From Eonycteris spelaea (Eukaryota; Chordata; Mammalia; Chiroptera; Pteropodidae): a stretch of DNA of 64,000 bases. Shown here piece by piece: positions 31,990-45,104 of the stretch (position 1 is its first letter; every line of letters begins with the position of its first letter). The notes below the pieces were generated by a model. The model did not search any database, was not told the DNA's origin, and saw nothing but the letters and a program-made list of their open reading frames with translations. A program made the translations under genes and the position numbers. The stretch is from the NCBI GenBank assembly GCA_003508835.1, contig PUFA01000171.1:1616501-1680500 (forward strand), given 5' to 3'.

Positions 31990-33735
31990 ATGTAAACAAT
32001 ATCAACCACCTTAGTTTACTTGACATTTAAAAACATTATATTGCTACAACTTCAGATTATAGTTTTTGCAAGTGCACATGAATCAGTAACCAAGATTGAC
32101 CATATGCTAGACCATAAAAGTAGTCTTAATATAATTTAAGAGATGGAAATCTTAAAATAGCATTTTTTTCTGATCAAAACTTAAATTAGAAATCAAAAAC
32201 AAAACTAAAACATCGAGAAAGCCTCAACTACCTCAAATGACAACTTACTGACTGCTAAGCAACCCTCAAATCAAGGAAGGAATCACAAAGGACATTAGAA
32301 AACATTTTGAACTGGATGATATTGAATTTGCAACACATCAAAATTTCAAGGATGCAGCTAAAAGAGTGTCTAGAAATTTATAGCCCAAGGTAATTAAGTA
32401 TGAGAAAATAAGTTTAGATCAAACCTTAGATTGAATCAAACATCTCAACTACCACACTAAGAAACCAGAAAAAGAGAATATTAAACCCAGTGATTAATTT
32501 ATAATAATTTATTAATATTTAAATTTCCTCAGCAAGTTAAGAAATAATTAGAGCAGAAATAAATTAAATATAAAACAAAAATAATAAGAGAAAATCAATA
32601 AAGCCAAAAGCTGAATTTTGAGAAGATCAATAACTTTCTATCCAGATTTATCAGGGGGAAAAAAAACAACACATTCAAATCATTTATATCAAAAATACAG
32701 GACGGATCATTACTGAAAACCTTATAAATATTAAAAAGATAATAAAGCAATTTTAAGGCCAACTTTATCCTAATAAATTCAATACTTTTGATAAAATGGG
32801 CATATATTGTAAAAGACACCAACACTCACAAAATTCACTCAAGGACAAATAGATAATCTGAGACACCTGGATCTATGAAAAATTTGAATAACCTTTCCGC
32901 AATGAAAACAACAGGCCCACATAGCTTACTGGGTAAATTCTACTTAACATGAAAGGAAAAACAAACAAACAAACATACCAAATGTATACAAACTCTCTCA
33001 GAAAACAGAAGGGGGACATTTCCCAATTCATTTATGAAGCCAGCATTTTCCAGAAAACAAAACCAGACAAAGACATTATAAGAAAATTATAGACCCATAT
33101 TCTTCATGAAAATAGATGTAAAAATTATTTTTAAAATGTGGGAAATCAAATCCAGGAATATGTAAAATACATCATGACTAAGTGGAGTTTATCCCAAGAA
33201 ATAAAGGTTGGTTAACATTGAAAAATCTATTAATGTAATTCAATATACTCTATATATTTCAACATATTACTTAAAAAAAAAAGAATGAAGAAAATTTTCT
33301 AAAATTGAACAACGAATTATTAGGAACTCTCAGCAAACTAGGAAAAGAGGTCATTTCAATGACACATGGAACAGCTACTTCTTCTCCACAGCTAACTTCT
33401 CCTAATGTCAGGAACAAGGCCAAAGGATTTGCCCTCATCAATTCTATTCAATCCCTGTCACACAATATAATCATCAATGATCAATATGACCATAAATCTT
33501 AAGGAACGTACAAAAAGCTACGTACTAGTAGGGTTGCAAGACATAAGTTCAATGTATAAGAAATGATTACATTTCCATCCATATAGTAGCAATGAACTAT
33601 TGTAAAATAAAATTGTCAAAAAAAAAAAAAACCATCAACAAATGTGAAACACTTTGGGATAAATTTAACAAAATGTGTGCAAGACCTGTACACTAAAACT
33701 ACAAGTCATTGCTGAGGGCAATTGGAAAAGGCCTA
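31990..33735 (+). mobile_element. Old L1M ORF2 fragment
   Basis: The order follows ORF2 from endonuclease to RT: 'gcaagtgcacatgaatcagt', 'ccatatgctagaccataaaa', 'ctaagcaaccctcaaatcaa', 'caataaagccaaaagctgaa', 'cacatagcttactgggtaaa', 'tttatgaagccagcattttc', 'tatcccaagaaataaaggtt', 'cagcaaactaggaaaagagg', and at the end 'gtgcaagacctgtacactaa'. It is far more decayed than the L1 to its left. It stops at the HAL1 start and does not resume after it. Confidence 0.8.
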
Positions 33736-33740
33736 AGTAA

Positions 33741-36700
33741 AAACTTCCAGTTTCCAGTCTGGCACGTAAAAAGCTTGAGAGTTGCCGTTCCATCCAAACA
33801 ACTAGTAAAAAGCTGAACATGAAAAAGCACCTCTTCTTAGATCTGTAAGAGAAGTCAAATCGCAGGGCAAACAACTGCTCCCCAAACAGGAGAGACCCAC
33901 AGGCAAGTACAGAGAATCACAACTTACCGGAGCAGAAAGTCACAAGCTGAAACCTCGGCAGGAACCGGTGCCAGGGTAGGAAGCCCGAACTGTAACTGAG
34001 GAGATGCTGAAGGCTCGATGTGGACAAGTCTGAGAAAGGAAAACTTCAGGGGGACCCATTCATTGGGGGAAACCCCCACACTTTCATGGGTTTTACCTCC
34101 AGGAGCCCTAGCAAGTCCTCACAGTAAATACTGGAGAAAAATCCAGCTTGAGCCTCCAGCAGGCAGAGGGGAAAAGGAACCATTTTGAATTACATCGGAG
34201 CACTGTGCTCTTAACAGGGCCTGCCCTCAGGAGAAAATGGTTAAGCAAAGCCTAATCAGCTGGGGATTTATCAGAGCCTAACTGCCCTGGAGGAAGGGAA
34301 ATACCCAGTTGGGTTCACTCTAATCAATCTGTCTCACCTAAAGTGTGGGGTGGAGGAATGAGAGGCGCTTGTGAAGTTTATAGTCTAAAGACACAGGGTC
34401 ACTGAAAGACTGAGACCTAATCATAGGACTACATAGAACACTTACCCTCCCTCACACTTCACCACCACCATATTACTAAAGGCCTTTTAACCAGGACATT
34501 AAGCTCAGCTATCAAGAAGAAAATTACAAGACATACTAAAAAAGCAAAAACACAGTTTCAAGAGACAGAGCAAGCATCAGAACCAATCACAGATACGACA
34601 GGAGTGTTGGATTTATCAGACTGAGAATTTAAAACAACTGTGATTAATATGCTAAGGGATCTAATGGATAAATAAGACAATGTGCAAAAACAAATGGGCA
34701 CTATAAACAGAGAGATGAAAATTCTAAGTAAGAACCAAAAAGAAATCCTAGATGTCAAAAACACTGTAACAGAAATGAAGAACGTCTTTATTAACACACT
34801 AGGCACGGCTCAGAAAGAATCCCTGAGCTTGAAGCTATCTCAATAGAAACTCCAAAACTGAAAAGCAGATGGGGAAAAAGAAACAAACAAACAAACAAAC
34901 AAAAAACAGACCCAAATATCCAAGAGCAGTGGGACAACTACAAAAGGTGTAACATACACATAATAGAAATATCAGATAGAAAAGAGAGAAAGCAATAGAA
35001 GAAATATTTGAAACAATAATTACTGAAAATTTCCTCAAACTAATGTCAGACACCAAACCACAGATTTAGGAAGCTCAGAGAACACCAAGCAGGATAAAAG
35101 CCCCCCAAATTACACCTAGATATGTCATTTTCAAACAACAAAAATCAAAGATAAAGAAAAAATTCTTGAAAGAAACAGAGAGGAAAACACCTAAACTATA
35201 GAAAAGCAAAAGCAAGAGAATTCTATCCAGCTCCTCAGAAACCATGTGACAAGAAGAGCGTTGAGTGAAGAAATATTTAAAGTGTTAAGGGGAAAAAAAT
35301 CACCAACTTAGAAATCTGTACACTTCAAAATTATCCTTCAAAAGTGAAAAAGAAAAAGACTTTCTCGGACAAAAAAAGTAAAGCTTGAGAAAAACTGCTG
35401 CAGTAGACCTACCTTACAAGAAATATAAAAGTTCTTTAGAGAGAAGAAAAATGATATAAATCAGAAATTCAGATCCACAGAAAGAAAAAAAGGGCATCAA
35501 AGAAGAAATAAGTGAAAGTAAAATAAACGTTTATTATTTGTCATATTCTTAATTTATCTAACAGACAAAGCTTTGTTCAAAATAATTGCAACAATGTGTT
35601 CTATTATGTACGTTCATATACATGTATATATATTAAATATATATATGCTTATGTATAAGTAAAATTAATGAATAATGCAGGGATGAGGAGAAATTATGAT
35701 TATTTTGTTATTACAAAGTATTCATACTACCTGTGAAGTGGTAGAGTGCTATTTAAAGGTGAACTACATTAGTTATAAGTGTATATTTCCAGAGCAAGAT
35801 TTTTGGATAAGAAGTCATATATATACTGTATTGAGCCAGAGCCAAAGCCAGAGAGGGCTTGGCCATGGACTACTCCAGAATTTTGTAAAGGCAGATGTGG
35901 GGTTCAGGGGTAAGACTTCCTAGCTGGTGACTCTCTTGGCATATTCAGGGACTTGACTAGTATATTCTCTAGAGCCAGAGCTAAGGAAAAATCCCTTTTG
36001 GTTGGGGCTCACGGTGTCATGGCCAAGGAGATGGCTTATATGTCTCTGAGATTGATAGATACAAGAAGATTAAACAAATAAGCAAGTATATTGTGGTTGA
36101 TGAAAACTAGATTTTCTTGCCAATGAAAAGGGATTTATAAGTATGAAAAAGGAGAATGCTAGAATAAACCCTGTTGTTTTAGATTAGAATTAAGGACATC
36201 AGTGTAAATATTCAAGTTTTTTAGATGATAGATATAAAGATATAGGAATTAGATATATATGTTTGTATGAATATATGTATTTATATGTGAATATGTCATT
36301 TTGCTGAGAGGACCTAGAGGTAATGATACCCCATAGCAATTATCACACTTAATATCAGATCTTGGTTTTCTAAATACACTCCCCAATTAAAAAAACAAAT
36401 AAACAAAAACAAAACAAACAAACAAAAAAAAAACACAAGGTTCCCTAGAGAATTGGCTGATTTCAGGGCTAGGGGAAAAAAGTCTATGATAATCCTGAAA
36501 CATCTTGGTTCACCAGAAAATAATGAAGTACTCAAAAAAATCAAGGGTACATGTCAAGAAAACAAGGATTCTGATTAAAAGAACTCCCACTGGTCAAATA
36601 TATGACAGAATATCAAAATAAAAAATGACTGTAATAAATTACAACCCAGTGAATAGAACTGATATCTTTGAGTGCATACTCATATCAATGCATGATTATT

Positions 36701-37610
36701 AAATAAATAAACAAACAATAAATTAAAGCAGGAGATGGGAAAACCCTTGCTTAGAGCCAAATGTCAACTAGCAATGTAGAAGGAATCTTGGAATTAGAAA
36801 ATAGTTATTTGGCAACAATGAAGAAATTGTTTTAGAAAGACATCAATAGATGTAATAATAATGGATAGAAGTTTGATGAAGAATAGGATACTTACATGGT
36901 CTCAAATGTCTCCCCACAAATACTTATTAATTGCTTATTTTTTAATAAGTACAAAATAATTTTACAGTGGAGAAGCTTGACAGATAACACTTTATGCAAG
37001 TGATCACAGTATACATTACCAGTAACGAGAAAACTTGGCAAAGTGTACTTGCTTGGTATTATATTATAAAAATAATGCAACACCATTTCTGTTGCATTCT
37101 GCCAAATATTCATAACCTAACCTTAAATGAGAGGACATCTCAGACAAACTCCAATTGAGGGATTCTACAAAGTAACTGACCCATTAATCTTCAAAAAAAA
37201 ATGTCAAGATCATAAAAGACAAGAGAAGACTGAGAAAACGCTGCAGGAGATTTAAGAGACATAAACACTACAGGCGACACATGATTCTCATCTGAATCCT
37301 GAAACTCAAAGCATGTAATTGGAACAAAAGGTAAAATTTGAATGGGGTCCTGTATTTTGATGGTTATACTGCTTATGTAAAAAAGTGCCTTGTTTTTAGA
37401 AAATATGACTAAAATACTAAGGAGAAATATCTGCAACAATTTAAAATGGTTCAGAAAAAAATAATAGTCAGGATATATAATAGAAAATGAGGCACATACG
37501 ATAAAATATTACTTGTGGAAGCTGGGTAAAAGATGCGTGGAAGTTTGTTGTGCTGTTCTTGCAACTTTTCTATACATATGAAATAATTCCAAATAAAATG
37601 TTTTAAAAGG
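33741..37610 (+). mobile_element. Long HAL1 (half-L1) element
   Basis: HAL1 elements are L1 derivatives that keep ORF1 and lost ORF2, moving with enzymes supplied by L1. Here a 5' UTR ('ggcacgtaaaaagcttgaga', 'gctgaaacctcggcaggaac', 'ggaaacccccacactttcat', 'gcctgccctcaggagaaaat') leads into an ORF1 remnant (about 34550-35560). The linker 'cactacctgtgaagtgg'-like stretch near 35720 and a long 3' UTR follow directly, with no endonuclease or RT sequence. The 3' end 'tgcaacttttctatacatat' with 'aaataattccaaataaaatg' finishes near 37610. At about 3.9 kb it seems close to complete. Confidence 0.75.
34550..35560 (+). pseudogene. HAL1 ORF1 remnant
   Basis: A-rich coding-like sequence has ORF1 landmarks: 'gaatttaaaacaactgtgat', 'taatatgctaagggatctaa', 'cagagagatgaaaattctaa', 'aacactgtaacagaaatgaa' (coiled-coil part), then 'ctgagcttgaagctatctca' and 'gaaatatttgaaacaataat'. 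The RNA-binding part is suggested by 'gaagctcagagaacaccaag'. A (CAAA)n expansion sits at about 34882-34906. Stops occur throughout, so it is not functional. Confidence 0.7.
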
Positions 37611-37740
37611 ACACAGTATGTATTCAATGTATTAAAAATATATTGTAAAAGTTACTAACCACATAAATAAGACATAAAAGCTATAAGAGTCTCATGCAAA
37701 ATTACCATGGTTACAAGAATAGTTGTATTCTTCAAGTACC

Positions 37741-37756
37741 TTTTTTTTTTTTTTGC
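37741..37756. repeat. T16 tract
   Basis: Sixteen T in a row. No reversed retroelement is recognisable to its right. Confidence 0.95.
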
Positions 37757-37839
37757 ACCAGAAATGAATACTCATGTGAAAAACTAAAAAATACAAATTA
37801 TTATAGAGAGTAAAAAACATTGAGCTAGAAATTAGGAGC

Positions 37840-37985
37840 CCATTAAATCTCTGATAATCTCCAGCCTAGTGGCCTCAGGATAGTCATTCACTTTCCTGAG
37901 CCTCAAGATTACTTAGTTACACAGTGAGTGATTAAGCCATAAAGTCCCTTTTATTTCCAAAATTCTATCATTCGATGTCCTCCAA
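37840..37985 (+). mobile_element. MIR-family fragment
   Basis: 'gtcattcactttcctgagcc' corresponds to the MIR 'gtcacttaacctctctgagcc' stretch. The end, 'ataaagtcccttttatttcc' then 'aaaattctatcattc', fits the MIR3/MIRc-type 3' end ('aaggtcccttccagctct...attctatgattc'). Confidence 0.65.
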
Positions 37986-39360
37986 TTAATGGTTTAAGTC
38001 AAATTACCAGTACCTGAGTACTGAGTAAGTAGTTCACTAAGCACAAATCAATGATAAGATTTGTTGGACTACTATTTGGGGATGATTTGGGGTTTATCTG
38101 ACAATATGCAAAAGTCTAAAAATACTTTCACAGGTAAATGTATATATTTGGTCATTTTAGATTTAAAATAATTCTTCATTTCTCAGCATATGAAGGAAAA
38201 ATTATAGCCTGAGTTGAAATCCAACAACTGTCTGCATCAAGTCTCTGAAGAAGTGATGATCAGATTGGTCATTTTCTTCTAAACCCCTAGTGCACACTGT
38301 GTTCAGTTAGCATAGCTGATTTGGAAGTCAAACTCATGGGTTCATCATTCAGAAGACTCAGGAAACCCCTCACCTTTGCCAGCCAGACATATGCTTGTCA
38401 CTGGTCAAGGTCAACTGAGTGATCAAGTGTGGATTTATCAGTGCAAATTCATCACTAATAGAAAAATAATTCACAAAGCACATCCAATTTGAAATGGGCT
38501 ACCAATATAATTTTTCTGTATAAACATAGGACATCAAATTAAGTTTCTGGTGCTTTCATCATATGCTATTAATATCAAAATCCTCTCTTTGATTTTAGGC
38601 TTTGCTCAAATTTTACACCCCTGCCATTACCATTGTACCCTTTGGTGATTTGCTACCCTTGTAAGCAGAATTGGAAGACCTTAAATCTAAAATGGGTATA
38701 TTGCTAGTTCTTCCAAATTTGTAACCCAAGAGAAGGCACTCATCTTTTCAATTGTCCATGTGTTATTGTGCCAACAAGCCAATACACAAAGTTGCTGCTG
38801 AAATAAATAAATATTTATTTAATACCTCTCTGAATTAAATAAATAAATACCTCTCTGATTGATCATGGTGGTAATATGTGTATCAGTTTTCACAAGTGCA
38901 ATAATGAATAAAAGGTGAATTTTTAAATAAGATGTCTGTATATTGGAAAGTATATTTTAAAAGCTTACTAGCCAAAGAAATGAGAAAGAAACAAACATGC
39001 ATTTGACATTCACTCTGAAGCTTCGAATAGGGATGTCTTGAGATGCTCTCTTCTGAATGTGAGGCTAACGTGAGAAAACATTGGGAATCTGAAGGGAATA
39101 TATTTACAGTGAAGAAGCTCCACATTACCCTAAAGAGGATGCTAATGGGAGATCTGAAGCACAAATCTTCACACAGAAAGGATGCACCTCGAAAAGAAGC
39201 GGGGCTCTGGAAACATGGAGCCCTCGGATGAATAGAGGATGACTCTGTGATTGGTTATATGGGATATGGTTCAAATGCATTTTGGTTCTCATTTTCACTC
39301 TGTCAGAAGAAAGCTAAGAGACAAGGGTATATATATATATATAAAAGAAAGATCTCATTC
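37986..39360. other. Mostly unassigned sequence with a short AAAT repeat pair
   Basis: No gene is seen. At 38802-38866 the segment 'aaataaataaata...tacctctctga' is repeated back to back around an 'aaataaatatttattt' palindrome. The frames at 38883-39231 have no domain. Confidence 0.4.
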
Positions 39361-39690
39361 TGCTTGACTATTACATTAACCCATGAGCACTAGTGTTCCC
39401 TTGGTCAGGTTTTTTAGGGCTTGCTGGCACACAGCACTGCTGACCTGGTAGGTCTGATTATGAATGATCAATGTGCCTATTTGCAATAAAACTCTTTGTA
39501 CAGATCTGGACCCTCAGCCTTATTCACTCATGCAGATAATAACGGCAGTTCAAGGCACTTGCCCATAACTCCAAGCTTCATTAAACAAAGGGAATGTCAC
39601 CAAAAGTCCCTTTAACTATCTTTTTGCTGCTAGGCAGGGAAAAATTGGCCATTCTGAGGAAATGGAATTTACAGCGTTAATAAAATAAAG
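39361..39690. promoter_or_regulatory. Weak candidate conserved noncoding element
   Basis: A repeat-free block of mixed composition with 'gattatgaatgatcaatgtg', 'gcctatttgcaataaaactc' and 'cagataataacggcagttca'. This is suggestive texture only. Confidence 0.2.
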
Positions 39691-42150
39691 ATTTGTATAT
39701 CCCTGTACTCTATTGTGCACATCTTTCTTGAGCTTCCAGTGTTAAAACCCAGCACTTTAGTGGGGAGCAGAGTGAGAAATGCAAACAAAGGATGCTATAT
39801 GCCTGAGGCCAGACTCTGCTTCCGAAAAAAATATTTCAGTGGAGTTTGTCAGGTCTGTGACAGGAATAGGGTATTGCCATTCCTTCTCATTCATTACAGA
39901 CACAACCAGTGTTAGTCTGGTGTCTAAAAGATTTGGACATTGAGGAAGCATGGTGGAGGAGGCTTCAGAGGAGTTCAGTGTGGACTTAAAAAGATTGGTC
40001 CCTCTGTGGTACATTGGGGCAAGAAGTCTGCCTACTCTCTAGTCTCCGGAAAGGTGTGACGTTTTGGTTACCTATTCTCTCTGGCAAAATATATTATCAA
40101 GTCACTGTGTTTGGGAAACTGTCAACCTCAGAAATTTTTATAAGGGATGGTCATCTAAGACATGGTCTCCCATGCCTCACCTCCTGATTCACGTTCCTTA
40201 CATGAACTTACACTCTATGCCACGCCTTTTGTGTCACTCCTACACTACCTCATACATAGATTAGTTTTTCCTAGCTGTTTAGAATACACACTCACTTTTT
40301 TTAAAGTCCTTTCTCTTAAAATTAGATTTTTCAGGCCATCCTCATTACTTATTTATTTCCTAAATAGCCCTTCTATAATTTGAAAACTCACAGAGAAATG
40401 CAGTTTTCAATGGCAAAATAATCCAAGTCAAAGTTCAGGGTCCTTCAAAATCAACTAAATGGCCATTTCTAGAAAATAATTGGTATTTGCACTTTAAATC
40501 TTGTGCAATAAAAATTTAAAAAATTTAAAATGAAAACAATAGACAATGAGAAAATGCCCTGTGCAGTGAATGAATACAATCATGAATGTAGATAAATTAG
40601 CCCCAAATAAAACATCTTTCTATGAGAAATTTTTGGTCTCGTTTAGAAATATCTTTTCCTACTTTGAACCATAAAGAGTAGATGTAGGTCCAAGGTACAC
40701 AAACATGGCCACAAAGAACATGATAAACCATTTGTTTTATGCCAATTCACTACTAAAGGCTAAGAAAATGAAATACCAAATTTTCCTGCCCATTCAGAAG
40801 TTGACTAGTAAGAAATCTGCACACAATAGTGGTATGCATAGCAAACTTTTCTGCAAGCAAACAGCTTACCCTTCTGGGTCCCTCTCAAATATTTAAAACT
40901 CTATGAGTCTATCTGTTCATCCAAAATCCACACTTGTTTCTGCCTCCCATGTCCTCTGCAACAGGTTATGGGAAGGGAAATGTGGAAAAGATCCAAAAGA
41001 AGTATGTTGGGGGCTGGGGACATGTGGTAATTTCAGTGGTAATGAAATTAAAAAAAAAAATAGAGAAAGATTATTCCTAGGATTTTCTCTCTGGAAAAAG
41101 ATGCCACACAAAGAATTGCTGAAGGACTTGAATATGATTGGCTGAAAGAAAAAACTAAGGGAAGGCAAGTTATATTCAAACATTTGATGATCATCTACGG
41201 ATGGGGAAGGCAAATTTGCTCTGTCTAAAGATCAGTAATGGGATTAAAGGGTAGAAGTTGTAAGGTACTTGGATTTTGTCTCAACCTAAAAAAATAATGT
41301 TTGAATCACTAAAACTACCAAACTTGCTCAAGAGGTGATAACCATCTATGAGAGATGCTTTAGGAGAAGGCATTACTGAAGCGGATGAGAGATTATTCTT
41401 AGATGATTTTTAAAAAACACTTTAAACTTTAAGAAATTCTATAACTATGATGAGTTGGAAACTAAGAATGTTTGTGAAGTAAACAAACAAATAAGGAACT
41501 CAACTAGCATTTATTTACTCCTCTAGTGTCATCTTGAAGGCAGACTTGAGTCCTGCTTAGAATTTTCAGTAGGGCATGTCTCTAAACAAGAAAGATGACA
41601 TGAACGTTAACTTCATGAACTTTCATTAACTTTGTTTTAAAGAAACTTTTAAAAATCAAGCAATGACAGTGTATTATTTGGTAAAGTGGTTCCATCTATA
41701 GAAACTCTCTGTGGCATTAAGATATCCAAATTTAAGTTATGCAGTCTCTTGGCTATTTGAAATAGATTGATTGGTTGCCTCAATCAGTTTGGATAAGAAG
41801 CCCATTGTTCTCATTTTAAAACTGAGGGATAAGATATTCATAATATATATATCCTCCTCTTCCCTCCCACACTCTTCCAAGCCTAAGGAGCTTCTGCCTA
41901 ATACTATTTATTCAAACTGAAAAGACTAACTGAGCTATTCAAAGTCCCTCTCAGGCACTTAGGGCTTTGTGCTATTGTCCAGTTATAGAATACTCGGGTA
42001 GATTCTGTGGTTCAATCTGTTCTATTACATCTCGTACCAGCTGGAATACACCTCTTTAGCATTAGAATCTCTTCCATTATTTTTAATCCAGGCAGTTCAA
42101 GGTTTGTCCTGTTTTGTGTGGGACCCTGTATTACGTCCTTGACCTTCGGT
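39691..42150. other. Unassigned sequence, no gene seen
   Basis: Several frames of 60-98 codons on both strands (39715-40383, 40705-41213) lack domains, coding-like codon use or splice framing. No confident repeat is visible. A purine-rich A tract lies at 41047-41060. Confidence 0.4.
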
Positions 42151-42154
42151 ATTG

Positions 42155-42330
42155 AATTTATTTATGCATATTTCTACTAGAATATAAATGCTTGTGGGTG
42201 AAATTGTTCATATACGGGGGGTGGGGTGGGAGGGGTAGGAACTGTTTATGTTGGAGTCTTTTTGTATCTTCCACAACACTTAGCACAATGCCTTGCACGC
42301 AACAGATGTTCCACCAAAGGATATAAAATT
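42155..42330 (+). mobile_element. L2 3' fragment
   Basis: 'ctactagaatataaatgctt', a G-rich interruption at 42217-42238, then 'cacaacacttagcacaatgc' followed by 'cttgcacgcaacagatgtt' matches the L2 3' end. Confidence 0.7.
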
Positions 42331-42936
42331 CAATCCGGTCTTCTTTCCCCTACCCAAGAAAGTGTTGCCTAAAAAGTAAAGCAATGCTGAAATGATAACA
42401 TTTGTAAAATATCATGCACTGAGATAATATTCTGATACTTTTATTCTTTTCCACAGTAATTGACCAATTTACTATCGACATCCCTCAAGAGATTTGAAGT
42501 ACTTAACCATCTACCATAAACAACCTTAGCTTTCTAGAATGAAAGAAGAAGTAAGCCTGACCAAAAGAATAAAATTGGTTTTTGAGCAAGTTCATGATTT
42601 CCCTACATGGACACCATATCGCTGAATCACTAAATATTTCAACAGAAAGAAATATTGGCAATTAACAAGTCCAACTTCCTAAAGTGAGAGATAGACTATT
42701 CTATGTTAAGGAAATTATTTGTTTTTGTTTTTTAAACAAGGGATGAAACTCTTGGCTAGATTTTTAAGAAGTGAAGGTGGAGTGAGAGTGCAGTGGCTGG
42801 AGAAGAGGTCAAAAAGGGCAAGGCCTTTCCTCAGTGGTTTAGTGGACACCGACAGTCTCCAGTGGTGCAGCCTGAGTTTCTGCTATGGTGGAGTTTGCTC
42901 AGTAGGAAAGATGATAATGATGTGTTGAGGAAAACT

Positions 42937-42969
<33 letters not shown>

Positions 42970-43834
42970 CGTAACTATTTAGAGGAGGAAATGTCTACTC
43001 TATTCTACAGGGAGCCAAGGATGGAAGAGGTACTCAGCATCTCCCTACACTCACTCCTCTAATGGGAAAATTGGCTGATCTAACTGATGAGTTTGGGAGA
43101 AGTAAATGAATATGTTCAGCTCAGCATCCTCTGGGGCCCTCCCTTTCAGAGTCATTTGACTGCAGAATGCAGCTTGGGGCCTTTTCTCCATGTGATAGCT
43201 CAGCAAATCAAGTCTACTCTGCAAGAGGCAGCCTGTAGTTCTGAGGAGAGAGGAAAGGTTCATTAAGTGATATATTTTGCGAGCCCTCTCTGGCTATAAA
43301 TCTCAAGTAATATTCACTAATTCAGCTATTATGAGTAATAAGGATTTCTACTTGTTTGACTCCTATGTCCTAACTCTGAGTTGTTTCAAAAATTTGAAAG
43401 AAAAGATGAACAGAATAGAAAAAGTCCTCAATTTTTAAACTCATGCATTAAAGAACTATAATTATAAAATGATTCTTTGAAATTATTATTTCAAAACCAA
43501 TACAGAAAATGATTAGGTAACTCAGCTTCCAGATTTCCAACATTAAAATAATCTGTATTCTATTTTTATACTATATCTTTTAGAAAACAGAAATTTGAAT
43601 TGCTATTGCTAACTTGGTAACCATTTCTTGTAAGAACATTTGTACTGGCCAGTACATGAAATGCATAAACAAACTTATAATTCGAGGCTTTGGAAAACAG
43701 GTTTCTCGGCTTACCTACGCTGGCCTCATCAGGGACCCTGATTCTCTCACTACAGAAGACGTTGTTCCTGGGCACACCACACCTGAAACGTGACCGATGT
43801 ACTTTTAGCTGTCATCTCCATCATCATATCAAAT
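42331..43834. other. Unassigned sequence
   Basis: No confident repeat except the ACT microsatellite. 43110-43265 is GC-richer and repeat-free ('cctctggggccctccctttc'). The frames there show no domain. Confidence 0.4.
42936..42967. repeat. (ACT)n trinucleotide microsatellite
   Basis: About ten uninterrupted ACT/TAC units. One frame through them reads as a tyrosine run, but the surrounding sequence gives no reason to think it is coding. Confidence 0.95.
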
Positions 43835-44040
43835 AGTATTTTGGGAGGTTTTCAAAATACTTTCACTTATATTCCTTTATTCAGCCCTTTTACCACCACC
43901 ATAATTGGGTAGGCAAATAGGTTTATCTATGTTTTAACAAAATAAGAAGTTTATAAAGAGAGAGTATGTGACTTCTTCAAATACTCAGCCAGTAGTAAAA
44001 AAATTCGATACTGCGACCCAAGTGTATTTATTATTGCCTT
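43835..44040 (-). mobile_element. MIR, reversed
   Basis: 'cacttatattcctttattca', 'cagcccttttaccaccacca', 'gtgacttcttcaaatactca' and 'actgcgacccaagtgtattt' follow the reversed MIR order. Decay is strong. Confidence 0.65.
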
Positions 44041-45104
44041 CTATTTCTACACAATTTTTATATATCAATTATATTCTTATTATATTATATACTTATTAAG
44101 GGAAGCATTAATTTCAGGTGACTAAAACTGTTATGATTTGTTCTTTGTTTGGCTTCCAAGAGAATATTCATTTAATGTAATTAAAAATATTTATTGAGCA
44201 TCTAGCACATCATTTAGCAAACAACAACAATAATAATAATGTAAGGCTCTAAATGTATTTAGATGAATGAATGAAAGTATGGGTAGAAGGAAAGACGGAT
44301 GGATGGATAAATGTGCAAAAGGCATAAAGATAGAAGAATAAAATGTGACTCCTCAGGAGGACATATGTGGTAACACAAACATAGCTAGAATATATGTTGA
44401 TATGTGGTATAATAGAGACAAGTACATTGTGCTAGGAGAACAGATGACAGGACAATCCATGATATCACATTTTGAATTTTTTCTACAAATGGTGTACCAC
44501 TGAACCACTGAAATGTTCTTTACGTTATAAAGAAAAAATCTGGAAGTAATGAAGCATGACAAGCCCATTGTCAGGATTTTTTCAAAGAAAGATACCTTAG
44601 AATCCATGAAAATCACACAAAGAATCTAAGAATTTGAAACCCCAAAGAACTTAAAAGAAAAACCCATGTCTTTTTACTAGAGCCGGGATGTCCAGATGGG
44701 CAGAGGGCAGAGGGAGATGCATAATGTCATGTACATGTATATTTAGTAGTAAAAGAAAGCACTGAACCAAGGCATTAACCAGACACATTTCTAACCTTGA
44801 CACCAGTTTCCTGATGAAATGGCCCTTAGGATAAACAGCACAATTGGCCTTATTTTGACCTGAGTAAGCAAGAGCTTTTAGCAAGACTTTGTCATGTAAA
44901 TGCCCTCTTGAACAGAACAGAACTGAACAGAACAGAACACTTGCTCAAGCTGCTCACACAGAGCTGGTGGTCAGTAGCTGACACAAGAGAACTTGAGCAG
45001 AGGCAGAACAAGGAGAGGATCTCTTTCAGGAGGAGTGGTGGAGTTAAGGGGATTTAACAGAGTGAAAGGAAGCTACTCTGGGAAAGATAATATATGAATC
45101 CAAA
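44041..45104. other. Mostly unassigned; short L2 piece and simple repeats
   Basis: 44180-44225 ('aaaatatttattgagcatct' then 'agcacatcatttagc') is a reversed L2 3' tip. 44227-44240 is an AAT tract, 44260-44310 a GATG-rich tract, and 44909-44938 an AACAG pentamer repeat ('cttgaacagaacagaactga'). No gene. Confidence 0.5.

Noticed and set aside
33741..37610. Single L1M spanning 31.9-37.6 kb
   Set aside because: ORF2 sequence lies to the left of the 5' UTR and ORF1 sequence, which is the wrong order for one L1. An ORF2 fragment followed by a HAL1 fits better.
42793..43062. Frame with a tyrosine run as a repeat-containing protein
   Set aside because: The run is an ACT microsatellite translated by chance; no domain or splice context.
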